Of a stretch of DNA of 6,896 nt, positions 1-6,759 are shown piece by piece. Source of the stretch: DASXMX01 sp036794395 (GTDB lineage Bacteria > Planctomycetota > Phycisphaerae > Tepidisphaerales > Tepidisphaeraceae); NCBI GenBank assembly GCA_036794395.1, contig DAIRGS010000371.1, positions 1 through 6,896 on the forward strand, written 5' to 3'. A program made the position numbers and the translations under genes. Positions within the stretch are counted from its first letter, which is position 1. Each line of letters starts with the position of its first letter. The notes under the pieces were generated by a model. It saw only the letters and a program-made list of their open reading frames with translations, had not been told where the DNA came from and searched no databases.

Positions 1-16
1 GGCGGGGGTAGGCGGT

Positions 17-46
17 GGGCAGCGGGCAGTGGGTTATGGGCAGGGG
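17..46 (+). repeat. Heptad-spaced GGG tracts (possible G-quadruplex)
   Basis: GGG tracts begin at 17, 24, 31 and 38, exactly seven bases apart, with four-base loops CAGC, CAGT and TTAT. Another run (GGGG) follows at 43-46 and a five-G run precedes at 4-8. This fits the usual four-tract G-quadruplex pattern with short loops. It also looks like a degenerate heptanucleotide tandem repeat of the GGGCAGT type, similar in style to the short tandem heptamers known from some cyanobacteria. It lies over 200 bases upstream of the first gene on the non-template strand. Any role in transcription or recombination is inference. Confidence 0.55.
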
Positions 47-370
47 AATTGCTGAATGCAGGTCGGCTGAAGCAAAGAGGGAGTGGCGGACGTCCGATCG
101 AATGACGACGGGGGAATGGTGATCGATGGCGCACGGTCTTGGCTTGGGGAATGGTGGGGGTCGAGAATAGAAGTCCGAGCGTGTTAGTCGCGGGCGATCC
201 GCGTCGTTGCCGCGCGGGTCGAAGACGAGAGGGAGCCCAAGGAGTGACGTCTGTCGATAGTGACTCGGATGCTTTGAGGTGCTATGCGGCAGCCGTACGA
301 TGCGGCTTCGTATCGGTCGACCGCCCGCAACGGCCCGTTTGCGTTTGATGTGGTCGCTTATAGACTTAGC

Positions 371-377
371 GGGGGAG
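371..377 (+). promoter_or_regulatory. Ribosome binding site favouring the GTG start at 383
   Basis: A GGGGGAG stretch lies five bases before the in-frame GTG at 383. This supports starting the methyltransferase there rather than at ATG 284, which has a weaker GAGG (276-279) four bases upstream. The 33 residues between the two starts show no recognisable family feature. Confidence 0.5.
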
Positions 378-382
378 AATCC

Positions 383-1738
383 GTGTCCCAAGTGAGTATC
401 TGCGAAACAACGAATCTTCGTGCCAGGCTGGGCAAGCTCGCGCTTGCCGATCCGGATTATTGGTCGTTTCGGGGAAACGCAAGACGGGACCACGGCCACG
501 GATTAATGCAGTACCCGGCGATGATGGTACCCCAAATGGTCCGGGCGCTGATGGGGGAGATCTGCGACGTGGAAACGAATGTGCGTCGGGTGGGCGACCC
601 CTTCGTGGGTTCGGGAACCGTGCTGACGGAAGCAACATTGCGGGGCCTGGATTTTACGGGGCGGGACATTAACCCCTTGGCGATGCTCCTTTGCCGGGTG
701 AAGGCCGGCCCAATCTTTCCGGAAGCGCTAACCGAGCGAGCGGATGAGCTGCTCAGTCGGCTGTCCGGTGACAACGGAAGCAAAGTCGCGGCGGAATTCG
801 CGGGGCTCGACAAGTGGTTTTCGCGTACAGCGCAGTTGGGACTCTCTCGCATTCGCCGTTCGATTCGACAGGAGCCGTCGCTCTGGGCGCGACGGTTCTT
901 CTGGGTGGCGCTGGCCGAAACCGTACGTTTGTCATCGAACTCGCGCACGTCAACTTTTAAACTTCATATTCGGGCCAGTGCTGATTTGGCCACGAGACGA
1001 GTCGATGCCGTGGCCACCTTTAGGAAGGTTCTTCGGGGAAATCTGACGAAGTTCAAATCGCTGGGTGTTGCGCTACGGACGAATGGTCATCTAACGAAAG
1101 GGCACTACGCGGGGTCAATTGCACTTTCACTGGGAGACGCTCGGACGCGGCTGGAGAGCGACCCATGTGATCTTATCATCACCTCTCCTCCGTACGGCGA
1201 CAACGTCACCACCGTACCGTACGGTCAATATTCGTACCTGCCGCTGCAGTGGGTGGATTTGGGTGACGTTGACACTGGTATCGACCCGAATGTCCTGAAT
1301 ACGACGCACGAGCTGGATCGACGTAGCTTGGGCGGGAGCAGGCGCGTTATCGCGGAGATGACGGAATTGCTGAGGGGGCGATCTGGTCAGTTTGCGGGAA
1401 TATTGGATGAGCTATCGGATGAGCCGAAGGACCGGTCGCAACGAGTAGTTGCTTTCGTGCGAGATTTGGACGAATGCGTGCCGCACGTATTGGAGATGCT
1501 GCGGCCTGGCGGGATTATGGTGTGGGTGCTTGGCAACAGGCGGGTTGGAGGTCGCGCGGTTCCGTTGGATTCGATATTGTCCGACCTGCTTGAAGCGCGC
1601 GGGGCTTATCCGGTCGCTAAGATTAGGCGACGCATACCGTCTAAACGGATGGCAGTGCGGAACAGTGTTGCCGAGACAATGGCGAACGAGACGATCCTTG
1701 TCTTCCGAAAGGATAATGCGTGTGGCCAAGTCGGATGA
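383..1738 (+). CDS. Amino-DNA methyltransferase (N6-adenine or N4-cytosine), TSPPY type
   Basis: This 451-residue protein should transfer a methyl group from S-adenosylmethionine to the exocyclic amino group of adenine or cytosine in DNA. Motifs in order are: a motif X-like segment MQYPAMMVPQ from residue 42; motif I, the AdoMet loop DPFVGSGT, at 72-79; a helical middle region with a striking SSNSRTSTFK at 184-193; catalytic motif IV DLIITSPPY at 263-271; then an RPGG at 374-377 and GNR at 384-386 on late core strands. The X-I-long insert-IV order resembles the alpha-type arrangement, with target recognition probably in the 100-260 insert. TSPPY does not decide between N6-adenine and N4-cytosine. 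The residues after motif IV (GDNVTTVPYG) appear characteristic of one subfamily, which from memory occurs beside GHKL ATPase genes. No restriction gene lies in the same operon. It is the first operon gene and overlaps the next by 17 bases. The start could instead be ATG 284 (484 residues). Confidence 0.9.
   Translation: MSQVSICETTNLRARLGKLALADPDYWSFRGNARRDHGHGLMQYPAMMVPQMVRALMGEICDVETNVRRVGDPFVGSGTVLTEATLRGLDFTGRDINPLAMLLCRVKAGPIFPEALTERADELLSRLSGDNGSKVAAEFAGLDKWFSRTAQLGLSRIRRSIRQEPSLWARRFFWVALAETVRLSSNSRTSTFKLHIRASADLATRRVDAVATFRKVLRGNLTKFKSLGVALRTNGHLTKGHYAGSIALSLGDARTRLESDPCDLIITSPPYGDNVTTVPYGQYSYLPLQWVDLGDVDTGIDPNVLNTTHELDRRSLGGSRRVIAEMTELLRGRSGQFAGILDELSDEPKDRSQRVVAFVRDLDECVPHVLEMLRPGGIMVWVLGNRRVGGRAVPLDSILSDLLEARGAYPVAKIRRRIPSKRMAVRNSVAETMANETILVFRKDNACGQVG
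1709..1713 (+). promoter_or_regulatory. Ribosome binding site deciding the start of the GHKL gene
   Basis: AAGGA lies within the last codons of the methyltransferase gene. It is eight bases before GTG 1722, a normal spacing, but only two bases before ATG 1716, which is too close. I therefore take GTG 1722 as the start; ATG 1716 would add only two residues. Confidence 0.55.
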
Positions 1739-4202
1739 ACCAGCACATTTTGCGGTACACCCAACTGTCGTGTTGCAGCTTGGCGAAAGCTTGATTTCTG
1801 ATGCGGTGCAGGGCCTGATCGAACTTGTCAAAAATGCATACGATGCTGATGCAAATTACGCGAAAGTGGTAATCGATACCGTAGGGGTGACGAAAGTAGA
1901 GGGAATGGGCGTGCCGACAACAGGCGGGCTCATTGTCGTCGAGGACGATGGAATCGGAATGGACCGCAGAGGGATCGTCCAGGGATGGCTTCTCATTTCG
2001 AACCGAGCCAAACGCGAGCTGAAAGAATCGAAGAAAACGACGCCCGGTGGTCGGACGCCACTGGGTGACAAAGGGCTTGGGCGGTTAGGGGTTCAGAAGC
2101 TTGGGGACCGTCTTGACGTGTTCACGAAGGTGGAACGCGGAACCGCATACCATTTTGGATTCTCGTGGCTAGATTTCATCACGGCACCGTCGCTGTCAGA
2201 TGTGGATGTGCATCTGGGGCCGACGAAATTGGATCGCCCGAAGGGTACGACGATCGTCGTCTCGTCTTTGAGGGAGGCCGACTTATGGAGGGGTGAACCG
2301 GCATTGCGGCGCCTTCAACGGGAGCTGTCACGGATGATCTCGCCGTTTCGTGCGATTCGGAACTTCATTGTGGCAATTGAAGCGGACGGCAAGACCATTG
2401 ATCTAGAAGACATTTCGGAGAAGGTCCGCGAGTTGGCACCGGTTAGATACGAAATTCAATTCGACGGTGAGACGCTATCGTTCAGAGGGCGCGCCCGTTT
2501 AGATTTCTTCCGGCCGCCGAATGATAAGGAAGCGGAAGAATTCGCGCTGATCGCCGAATCGGACGGGGGCGATCGTTTCTTTGATTATTTGAAGGCGCAG
2601 AAACGCGCGGAATACATTGGACTCAAACGGGCCTCTGGCAAACGTTGGTTTGTTGAGTTTAAGCGCGAACGTGCGATTGGCGACTTAGACCGCGTGGAAA
2701 TGGAGCCGGGGCAGGCGGTTCCGGCGAACCCTGGTCCATTTACCGGCGAGGTGGACGCCTTTGATCTAAGCCCTTCCTCGTTCCGAGTGCAAAACATCTT
2801 CGACCGAATCAAGGAATTTCGCGACCAAATTCAGAGGCTGTCGGGTGTGCGGGTTTACAGAGACGGGTTCGCAATCCGTGTCGACGACGATTGGCTGAAT
2901 TTGGGTAAGAGCTGGACGTCGGCGGGATCATATTACGGCTTGAAACCCGGGAATACGGTGGGGTATATCGCGCTTTCAGCGCGTGATAACATCCAATTGG
3001 AAGAGACGACAGACCGCGAAGGATTTAAGGATTCACCGTATTATCGCAACTTTTATGCGATGATGGCGGAGTTCAAGCGGTTTACTTCGGAGGCGCATGA
3101 ATTCTTTGGTCGATCTTGGTCGGACTTTTCGAAGGTACGTCGGGAACAGGTGGCGCGGGTGGACACGCGAAAAGGGATCGAGGACATCTCGCGTGACATC
3201 AGTTCAGCGGTTATGGGCGCGCCTGTGCAGCAGGCCGCTGTAGAGCAATTCTCCGCGCGATTGACGTCCAGTCTGGAAAAGTCGCGAGCGGTCTTGGCGA
3301 AACTTGCCGACGCGGACGAGGCGAAGCCGGTGCTTCAACGGAGAGCGAAAGAAACGTTCGACGCACTGTCGGTGCTCGCGGAAGAGTCCGGGCGGGTGTT
3401 GGAGGGTGTTGGGACATATCTTCGTCGATTGCAGGAATTGAAGGGGTTGGGCACAGTGCTTGACGACAGGGTCGATAGCCTTCGACGGCAAGTCGACGAT
3501 ATGTACGAGACGGTAGCCTTGGGGCTAACCGCAGAGGCGATCGCGCACGAGGTTTTCCAAATCGCTGACAACTTGGCGCGGCGGACGAAGTCCATGCAAG
3601 CGCGGGCGGGAAACGCGACGGCGGTCGAGAACTACCTTGATCAGGTGCAGGGTGCGGTGATGGCGCTGCGGAAGCAGGTATCGTACCTGTCGCCCGCACT
3701 CAGGTATGTGCGCGAGAACCGTGAGATAATCGAGATCGGCAAATTTATTAGGGAACTGGCCGATTTCTACAAGGGACGGTTGCAGAAAAACGACATTGAA
3801 ATCCTGGTCAACGATCGATCGGAGGGCGGCGATTTTGTGGTGGAGATGAATCGGGGCAAACTCAGTCAGATTTGCGATAATTTTGTATTGAACAGCGAAT
3901 ACTGGTTGAAGCAAGATTTGTCGGCGAAACGGTTGAAGTCGGGAGTGATCAGCTTTGAGGTCGATCGACCATTCATCCGCATTTTCGATAACGGTCGAGG
4001 AATTGACCCCTCTGTGGAGAGTGCGCTGTTTGAGCCGTTTATCTCCGCAAAGACGCGCAATGAAGGTCGAGGTTTAGGACTCTTCATCGTGAAGCAGCTC
4101 CTGGACTCAGAGGGGTGCCACGTGGGAGTGGTGCCGGAGCGGAACCGCGCGAAGCGGCTATTTAAGTTCCAGTTGGAAATGAGAGGGGCGCTGCATGAGT
4201 GA
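1722..4202 (+). CDS. Dual GHKL protein: MutL/Hsp90-type ATPase fused to a histidine kinase
   Basis: This 826-residue cytosolic protein has two separate GHKL ATP-binding modules. The N-terminal one is MutL/Hsp90-like: N-box with ELVKNAYDADA at 34-44, G1 EDDGIGM at 74-80 and G2 GDKGLGRLG at 115-123. A KGTT at 174-177 follows, as at the end of many GHKL folds. E34 sits where MutL and Hsp90 carry the water-activating glutamate, so this module probably hydrolyses ATP. Residues about 180-470 form a middle, transducer-like region that I cannot classify. About 480-600 is helical and probably coiled coil. It leads into an H-box-like AEAIAHEVFQ with H609, then a kinase catalytic domain: N-box around N720-N724, G1 DNGRGI at 756-761, F-box LFEPF at 769-773 and G2 GRGLGL at 782-787. 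No membrane segment or signal peptide is visible, so the input is likely intracellular. From memory this matches the HEF_HK-type family in Pfam. Its frame extends upstream to 1449, but that part overlaps the methyltransferase and is not conserved-looking. Confidence 0.88.
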   Translation: MAKSDEPAHFAVHPTVVLQLGESLISDAVQGLIELVKNAYDADANYAKVVIDTVGVTKVEGMGVPTTGGLIVVEDDGIGMDRRGIVQGWLLISNRAKRELKESKKTTPGGRTPLGDKGLGRLGVQKLGDRLDVFTKVERGTAYHFGFSWLDFITAPSLSDVDVHLGPTKLDRPKGTTIVVSSLREADLWRGEPALRRLQRELSRMISPFRAIRNFIVAIEADGKTIDLEDISEKVRELAPVRYEIQFDGETLSFRGRARLDFFRPPNDKEAEEFALIAESDGGDRFFDYLKAQKRAEYIGLKRASGKRWFVEFKRERAIGDLDRVEMEPGQAVPANPGPFTGEVDAFDLSPSSFRVQNIFDRIKEFRDQIQRLSGVRVYRDGFAIRVDDDWLNLGKSWTSAGSYYGLKPGNTVGYIALSARDNIQLEETTDREGFKDSPYYRNFYAMMAEFKRFTSEAHEFFGRSWSDFSKVRREQVARVDTRKGIEDISRDISSAVMGAPVQQAAVEQFSARLTSSLEKSRAVLAKLADADEAKPVLQRRAKETFDALSVLAEESGRVLEGVGTYLRRLQELKGLGTVLDDRVDSLRRQVDDMYETVALGLTAEAIAHEVFQIADNLARRTKSMQARAGNATAVENYLDQVQGAVMALRKQVSYLSPALRYVRENREIIEIGKFIRELADFYKGRLQKNDIEILVNDRSEGGDFVVEMNRGKLSQICDNFVLNSEYWLKQDLSAKRLKSGVISFEVDRPFIRIFDNGRGIDPSVESALFEPFISAKTRNEGRGLGLFIVKQLLDSEGCHVGVVPERNRAKRLFKFQLEMRGALHE
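4182..4188 (+). promoter_or_regulatory. Ribosome binding site for the receiver-like gene
   Basis: AGAGGGG lies inside the final codons of the GHKL gene. The core AGAGG ends eight bases before ATG 4195. With the 8-base overlap of stop and start, this favours translational coupling of the two proteins. Confidence 0.5.
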
Positions 4203-5928
4203 TGCGGTGGCGTTGAAGGCCGCTAAGGACGCTGTCGCGCGGCTTTTAGAGGCGTTGGGGATTGACCTGGTGATTTGCGTGGATGACATCTACGCGAGAC
4301 GTTGGAGCTTGGAAGATCTGCTCGGTGCTCAAGCAGCACTGAGCGAAGCGGATCTGCGGTCAATTTTCGATCGGCCGGAGGACGTGTTTCCGGAAGACCG
4401 AGCTGTGCGCCAGCAATCGTTTCGGGAAGCATGGGGGGGTGTGGCGCGGGAGAAACAAGAGGGGATCGCAGAGCAGATTATGCTGGCGGCGGCGGCAAAG
4501 GCGCCTGACGAACCAAGCGATATCGTGGCTTCTTCGGCCCTGGCGGAGATCATTGGTACGAAGAGGCTGTCAACGGTGCCGCCGTCACAGTGGAATGCCG
4601 TCAAGGATCGCATTAAGGCGGATAAGTCGGAGAGGCGGACGTTGCTGCTGTTCGATCAGGATCTTTCGGGGGACGTCGGCGGAGCTACGGGGGGCATTGC
4701 GTTGGCCCAGGACGCGCTAACGGATAATGAGATTGGTGCGCGCGTAATGTGCGGTTTGCTGACGCATACGGTGACGATTGAGACGCAGCACGCTGAATGG
4801 GTGCGGCTGGCCCAACCTCCACTTGATCAAGATCGATTCATCGTGATTGCAAAGGGCTGGCTGAGTCGCGATCCGTTGGGGTTTGCGCGGATGTTGAAGC
4901 TGGTAGCTTTGGGCCCCGATTGCCGAGCAATGAAAATGCGGGCGAAGGAATTGTTGGACGCTGCGACTGATGACGCACTAGAAGAAATTGAAAAGATCCA
5001 CATCGATGATTTCGACAGTATGGTCTTTAAGGCCTCGAAGCGAGAAGGATTGTGGGAGCCGGATATGCTATTCCGGTTGTTCGGCATCTACCATCGGGCA
5101 GCAGCACGTCATCGCGCCTACATGGACAGCGACCTAAAGCTGCTTTCGACCCGCCTGCGGTCCGTTAGTGATATTCCCACGCATTCCGAAACGGCGACAC
5201 CGCCCGAGACATGGAAAGTGCAGCGTAAAGAGAATTACGAGACCGGCGATTACATTAACGCACTGCATCTGCCGATCGAGGTCGGCGATATCTTCGCGAA
5301 GACTGATGCGCAAGCCGAGAAATATTACATCGTGCTTGGGCAACCATGCGACTTGATGGTGCGATCCGATGGAAAGCGGTCCCCGGACACATTGGATGTC
5401 GTACTAGCGGAAGTATTCGCCTCAGATTTGGAGAAAGCCTACACGGTGTTACTGCCGCATTTTTCGGCGACCGAGCCTGCGCGGAAGTTCTACGTGCGGT
5501 TGCGGCCAACGCATTCGGTTCATCCGTGCGTGCTTGACCTATGTGTGTTCAACACGACGGGTGAATCCAGGATTCTTATTGACAGCGACTGTCCCGAAAA
5601 CGTGCTCCCTGCTTGGAAGCCAAAGTTCGAGGCGATCAAGCGTTTCGCTGATTCGATTCTGAGGCGGTATGAAGGATTCGGCCTGAATAAGGTGAAGGAC
5701 AACTTGGCGCTCGCGTTTATGAAGAGCGAAGCCCCGAAGCAGTTTCCGTTGATCACTTCAAACACGGCTCTTTTCAAGGCGTCAATGTCGTTTGCGGCAG
5801 GGCAGCGAAGCCTAAGCTTCAATTGTAAGCGGGTGCTAAGGCTTCATCGACCTCGGGCATTGGCAGTGTCTCTTGAGTACATGCAATGTTTGACGCGACC
5901 CGCGTTTGAGCGAGACCTCGGGGACTGA
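4195..5928 (+). CDS. Diverged response-regulator-like protein with unknown C-terminal output domain
   Basis: The 577-residue product follows the kinase gene with an 8-base overlap. Its N-terminal half can be read as a receiver fold with an unusually long insert. LVICVDD at 25-31 gives the acidic pair D30/D31 at the end of the first strand. LLLFDQDLSG at 150-159 matches the phospho-acceptor strand, with D154 in the place of the phosphorylated aspartate and L-S-G after it where receivers have L-P-G. LLTHT at 188-192 supplies the conserved Thr/Ser (T190 or T192), and VIAKGW at 217-222 supplies K220. About 120 mostly helical residues separate the first acidic pair from D154, against roughly 40 in ordinary receivers. 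Residues about 225-330 are helical. The C-terminal part, from about 335, looks beta-rich, with GDIF at 364-367, QPCDLMVR at 383-390 and a basic RVLRLHRPRA at 546-555. I recognise no nuclease, HTH or enzymatic motif there. From memory the N-terminal part resembles Pfam Response_reg_2. Likely role: phosphate-controlled effector or adaptor for the upstream kinase (inference). Confidence 0.75.
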   Translation: MSDAVALKAAKDAVARLLEALGIDLVICVDDIYARRWSLEDLLGAQAALSEADLRSIFDRPEDVFPEDRAVRQQSFREAWGGVAREKQEGIAEQIMLAAAAKAPDEPSDIVASSALAEIIGTKRLSTVPPSQWNAVKDRIKADKSERRTLLLFDQDLSGDVGGATGGIALAQDALTDNEIGARVMCGLLTHTVTIETQHAEWVRLAQPPLDQDRFIVIAKGWLSRDPLGFARMLKLVALGPDCRAMKMRAKELLDAATDDALEEIEKIHIDDFDSMVFKASKREGLWEPDMLFRLFGIYHRAAARHRAYMDSDLKLLSTRLRSVSDIPTHSETATPPETWKVQRKENYETGDYINALHLPIEVGDIFAKTDAQAEKYYIVLGQPCDLMVRSDGKRSPDTLDVVLAEVFASDLEKAYTVLLPHFSATEPARKFYVRLRPTHSVHPCVLDLCVFNTTGESRILIDSDCPENVLPAWKPKFEAIKRFADSILRRYEGFGLNKVKDNLALAFMKSEAPKQFPLITSNTALFKASMSFAAGQRSLSFNCKRVLRLHRPRALAVSLEYMQCLTRPAFERDLGD

Positions 5929-5948
5929 GGATTGGATGTGAGGGTGGG

Positions 5949-5974
5949 CTTGCAACGCGGAAGTGTGTTGCAGG
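5949..5974 (+). terminator. Imperfect hairpin in the convergent gap
   Basis: The arms 5949-5959 and 5964-5974 can pair over 11 positions around a four-base GAAG loop. The core TGCAAC (5951-5956) pairs perfectly with GTTGCA (5967-5972). Three of the other pairs are G-U in + strand RNA and would be A-C mismatches in - strand RNA, so it should fold better in the operon transcript. It starts 20 bases after the operon stop codon. No T-run follows, so it is not a standard intrinsic terminator; it may be an RNA 3' end stabiliser or part of a Rho-dependent end. Confidence 0.35.
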
Positions 5975-5994
5975 AGCGAAGACTGCTCAGCGAC

Positions 5995-6759
5995 TTACTT
6001 CTGGAAAACAGTTTCGCGATGATGTTCCAACGCGTCGAATGACGGTGGGAATCGCCCAGGAATCGCTAGCTGCCGGCCATGCAAGAGCTTCAGTGAGCAA
6101 TCGAGGTCTGCGACATCTGCCGCACCCTTCAATCGTCTTGAAACGATCACTTTCAAGTCCGTATCGACAGTCATAAGTCCCCGATCAAACGCCCGATCAA
6201 ACAGCGCATTAAGGCAAATCCCGTTCGTGGGATCTGCCCGGCGTTCGACGGATTGGCTCCAGGGGATGATGTGGCTGGCGACGAGGAGTTCGGGGATGGC
6301 GAGGCCGGAGATGGCGCAGCGGTTTTGGTAGGAGGTTAGGACGGCGGCGCGGAAGAAGGATTGGACTCGGCGGGCGCGGATGAGGCGGAGGGTGTCGGTT
6401 TCGCCGGTGGGGATGCGGATGTCGGATTGGTCTATGGCGGCTTGGTCGGGGTCGAAGCGGGCGAAGGCTTCTTCGGCTTCGGCGGCGATGGCTTCGGAGT
6501 CGCCGGAGAATTCTTGCCAGAGGGCGCGATCGGATTCGCTGGCGCCGGATAAGCCTTTTCGATTGGTCTTGAGGAATTCGGGGTCGAGGCTGGCGAAGTT
6601 GCAGGCTTTCATGGCGACGGCGTTGGGGGTGCGATTCATGTGGGCGGCGAGCGCGATAATTTCGGCATTGCGTCCGTGCAACTTGCCGAAGGGGGTGGCC
6701 ATGTAAAGTCTCAGTGCAATGAGTTGCTGGTCGCGGGTCCAGGCGGTTTGTTTGGACAT
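5995..6759 (-). CDS. HNH endonuclease (HNH_2-like) with N-terminal DNA-binding-like domain
   Basis: This 254-residue protein is a probable metal-dependent DNA nuclease of the beta-beta-alpha HNH fold. Residues 1-60, with WTRDQQLIALRLYM at 7-20, PFGKLHGRN at 23-31 and RTPNAVAMK at 43-51, form a small helical domain that I recall in front of many putative HNH restriction nucleases. Residues 80-115 are an Ala/Glu-rich linker. The nuclease core spans about 145-200: RCAISG at 147-152, ASHIIPW at 161-167 with the metal/catalytic H163, DPTNGICLN at 176-184 with N179, and FDRAFDRG at 187-194 where D188 or D192 probably completes the site. I start it at ATG 6759 because family members begin just before the WTR motif; the 38 upstream codons to ATG 6873 read as proline/arginine-rich non-conserved sequence. 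No clear Shine-Dalgarno precedes 6759. It converges on the operon across a 66-base gap and may be a standalone modification-sensitive nuclease or a partner of the methyltransferase. Composition changes abruptly inside the gene near 6240. Confidence 0.85.
   Translation of the reverse strand: MSKQTAWTRDQQLIALRLYMATPFGKLHGRNAEIIALAAHMNRTPNAVAMKACNFASLDPEFLKTNRKGLSGASESDRALWQEFSGDSEAIAAEAEEAFARFDPDQAAIDQSDIRIPTGETDTLRLIRARRVQSFFRAAVLTSYQNRCAISGLAIPELLVASHIIPWSQSVERRADPTNGICLNALFDRAFDRGLMTVDTDLKVIVSRRLKGAADVADLDCSLKLLHGRQLAIPGRFPPSFDALEHHRETVFQK

Larger units (their letters stand above)
1..382. other. G-rich gene-free leader upstream of the operon
   Basis: I see no convincing gene here. A 69-codon frame at 139-348 runs into the methyltransferase frame, has an arginine-rich, unstructured translation and resembles no family I know. 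The + strand is strongly G-biased: in bases 1-60 I count 32 G against 8 C. The segment presumably holds the operon promoter, but I found no good -35/-10 pair; the best -10-like string, TATAGA at 359-364, has no matching -35. An in-frame ATG at 284 preceded by GAGG (276-279) would extend the methyltransferase by 33 residues, so 284-382 may be coding. Confidence 0.5.

Noticed and set aside
139..348. 69-codon + strand frame upstream of the operon
   Set aside because: Arginine-rich translation with no recognisable pattern, overlapping the alternative methyltransferase start in another frame. It looks like an open frame caused by high GC.
338..364. Possible sigma-70 promoter with TATAGA at 359-364
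   Set aside because: No -35 hexamer at suitable spacing, and transcription from here would start at about the ribosome binding site of the GTG start.
457..948. 163-codon - strand frame
   Set aside because: It is antisense to the methyltransferase motif I region, and its Ser/Arg/Pro-rich translation is typical of shadow frames.
1449..1721. Upstream extension of the GHKL frame to an ATG at 1449
   Set aside because: It lies wholly inside the methyltransferase coding sequence in another frame and reads as non-conserved sequence. The family-like N-terminus and a well-spaced AAGGA point to GTG 1722.
3211..3699. 162-codon - strand frame
   Set aside because: Antisense to the coiled-coil and H-box region of the GHKL gene; Pro/Arg/Ser-rich with no domain pattern.
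6361..6552. Glycine-rich + strand frame within the HNH gene
   Set aside because: The repeated Gly/Gly-Phe pattern is the complement of Ala/Glu/Ser codons in the HNH linker. The - strand frame carries a recognisable nuclease.
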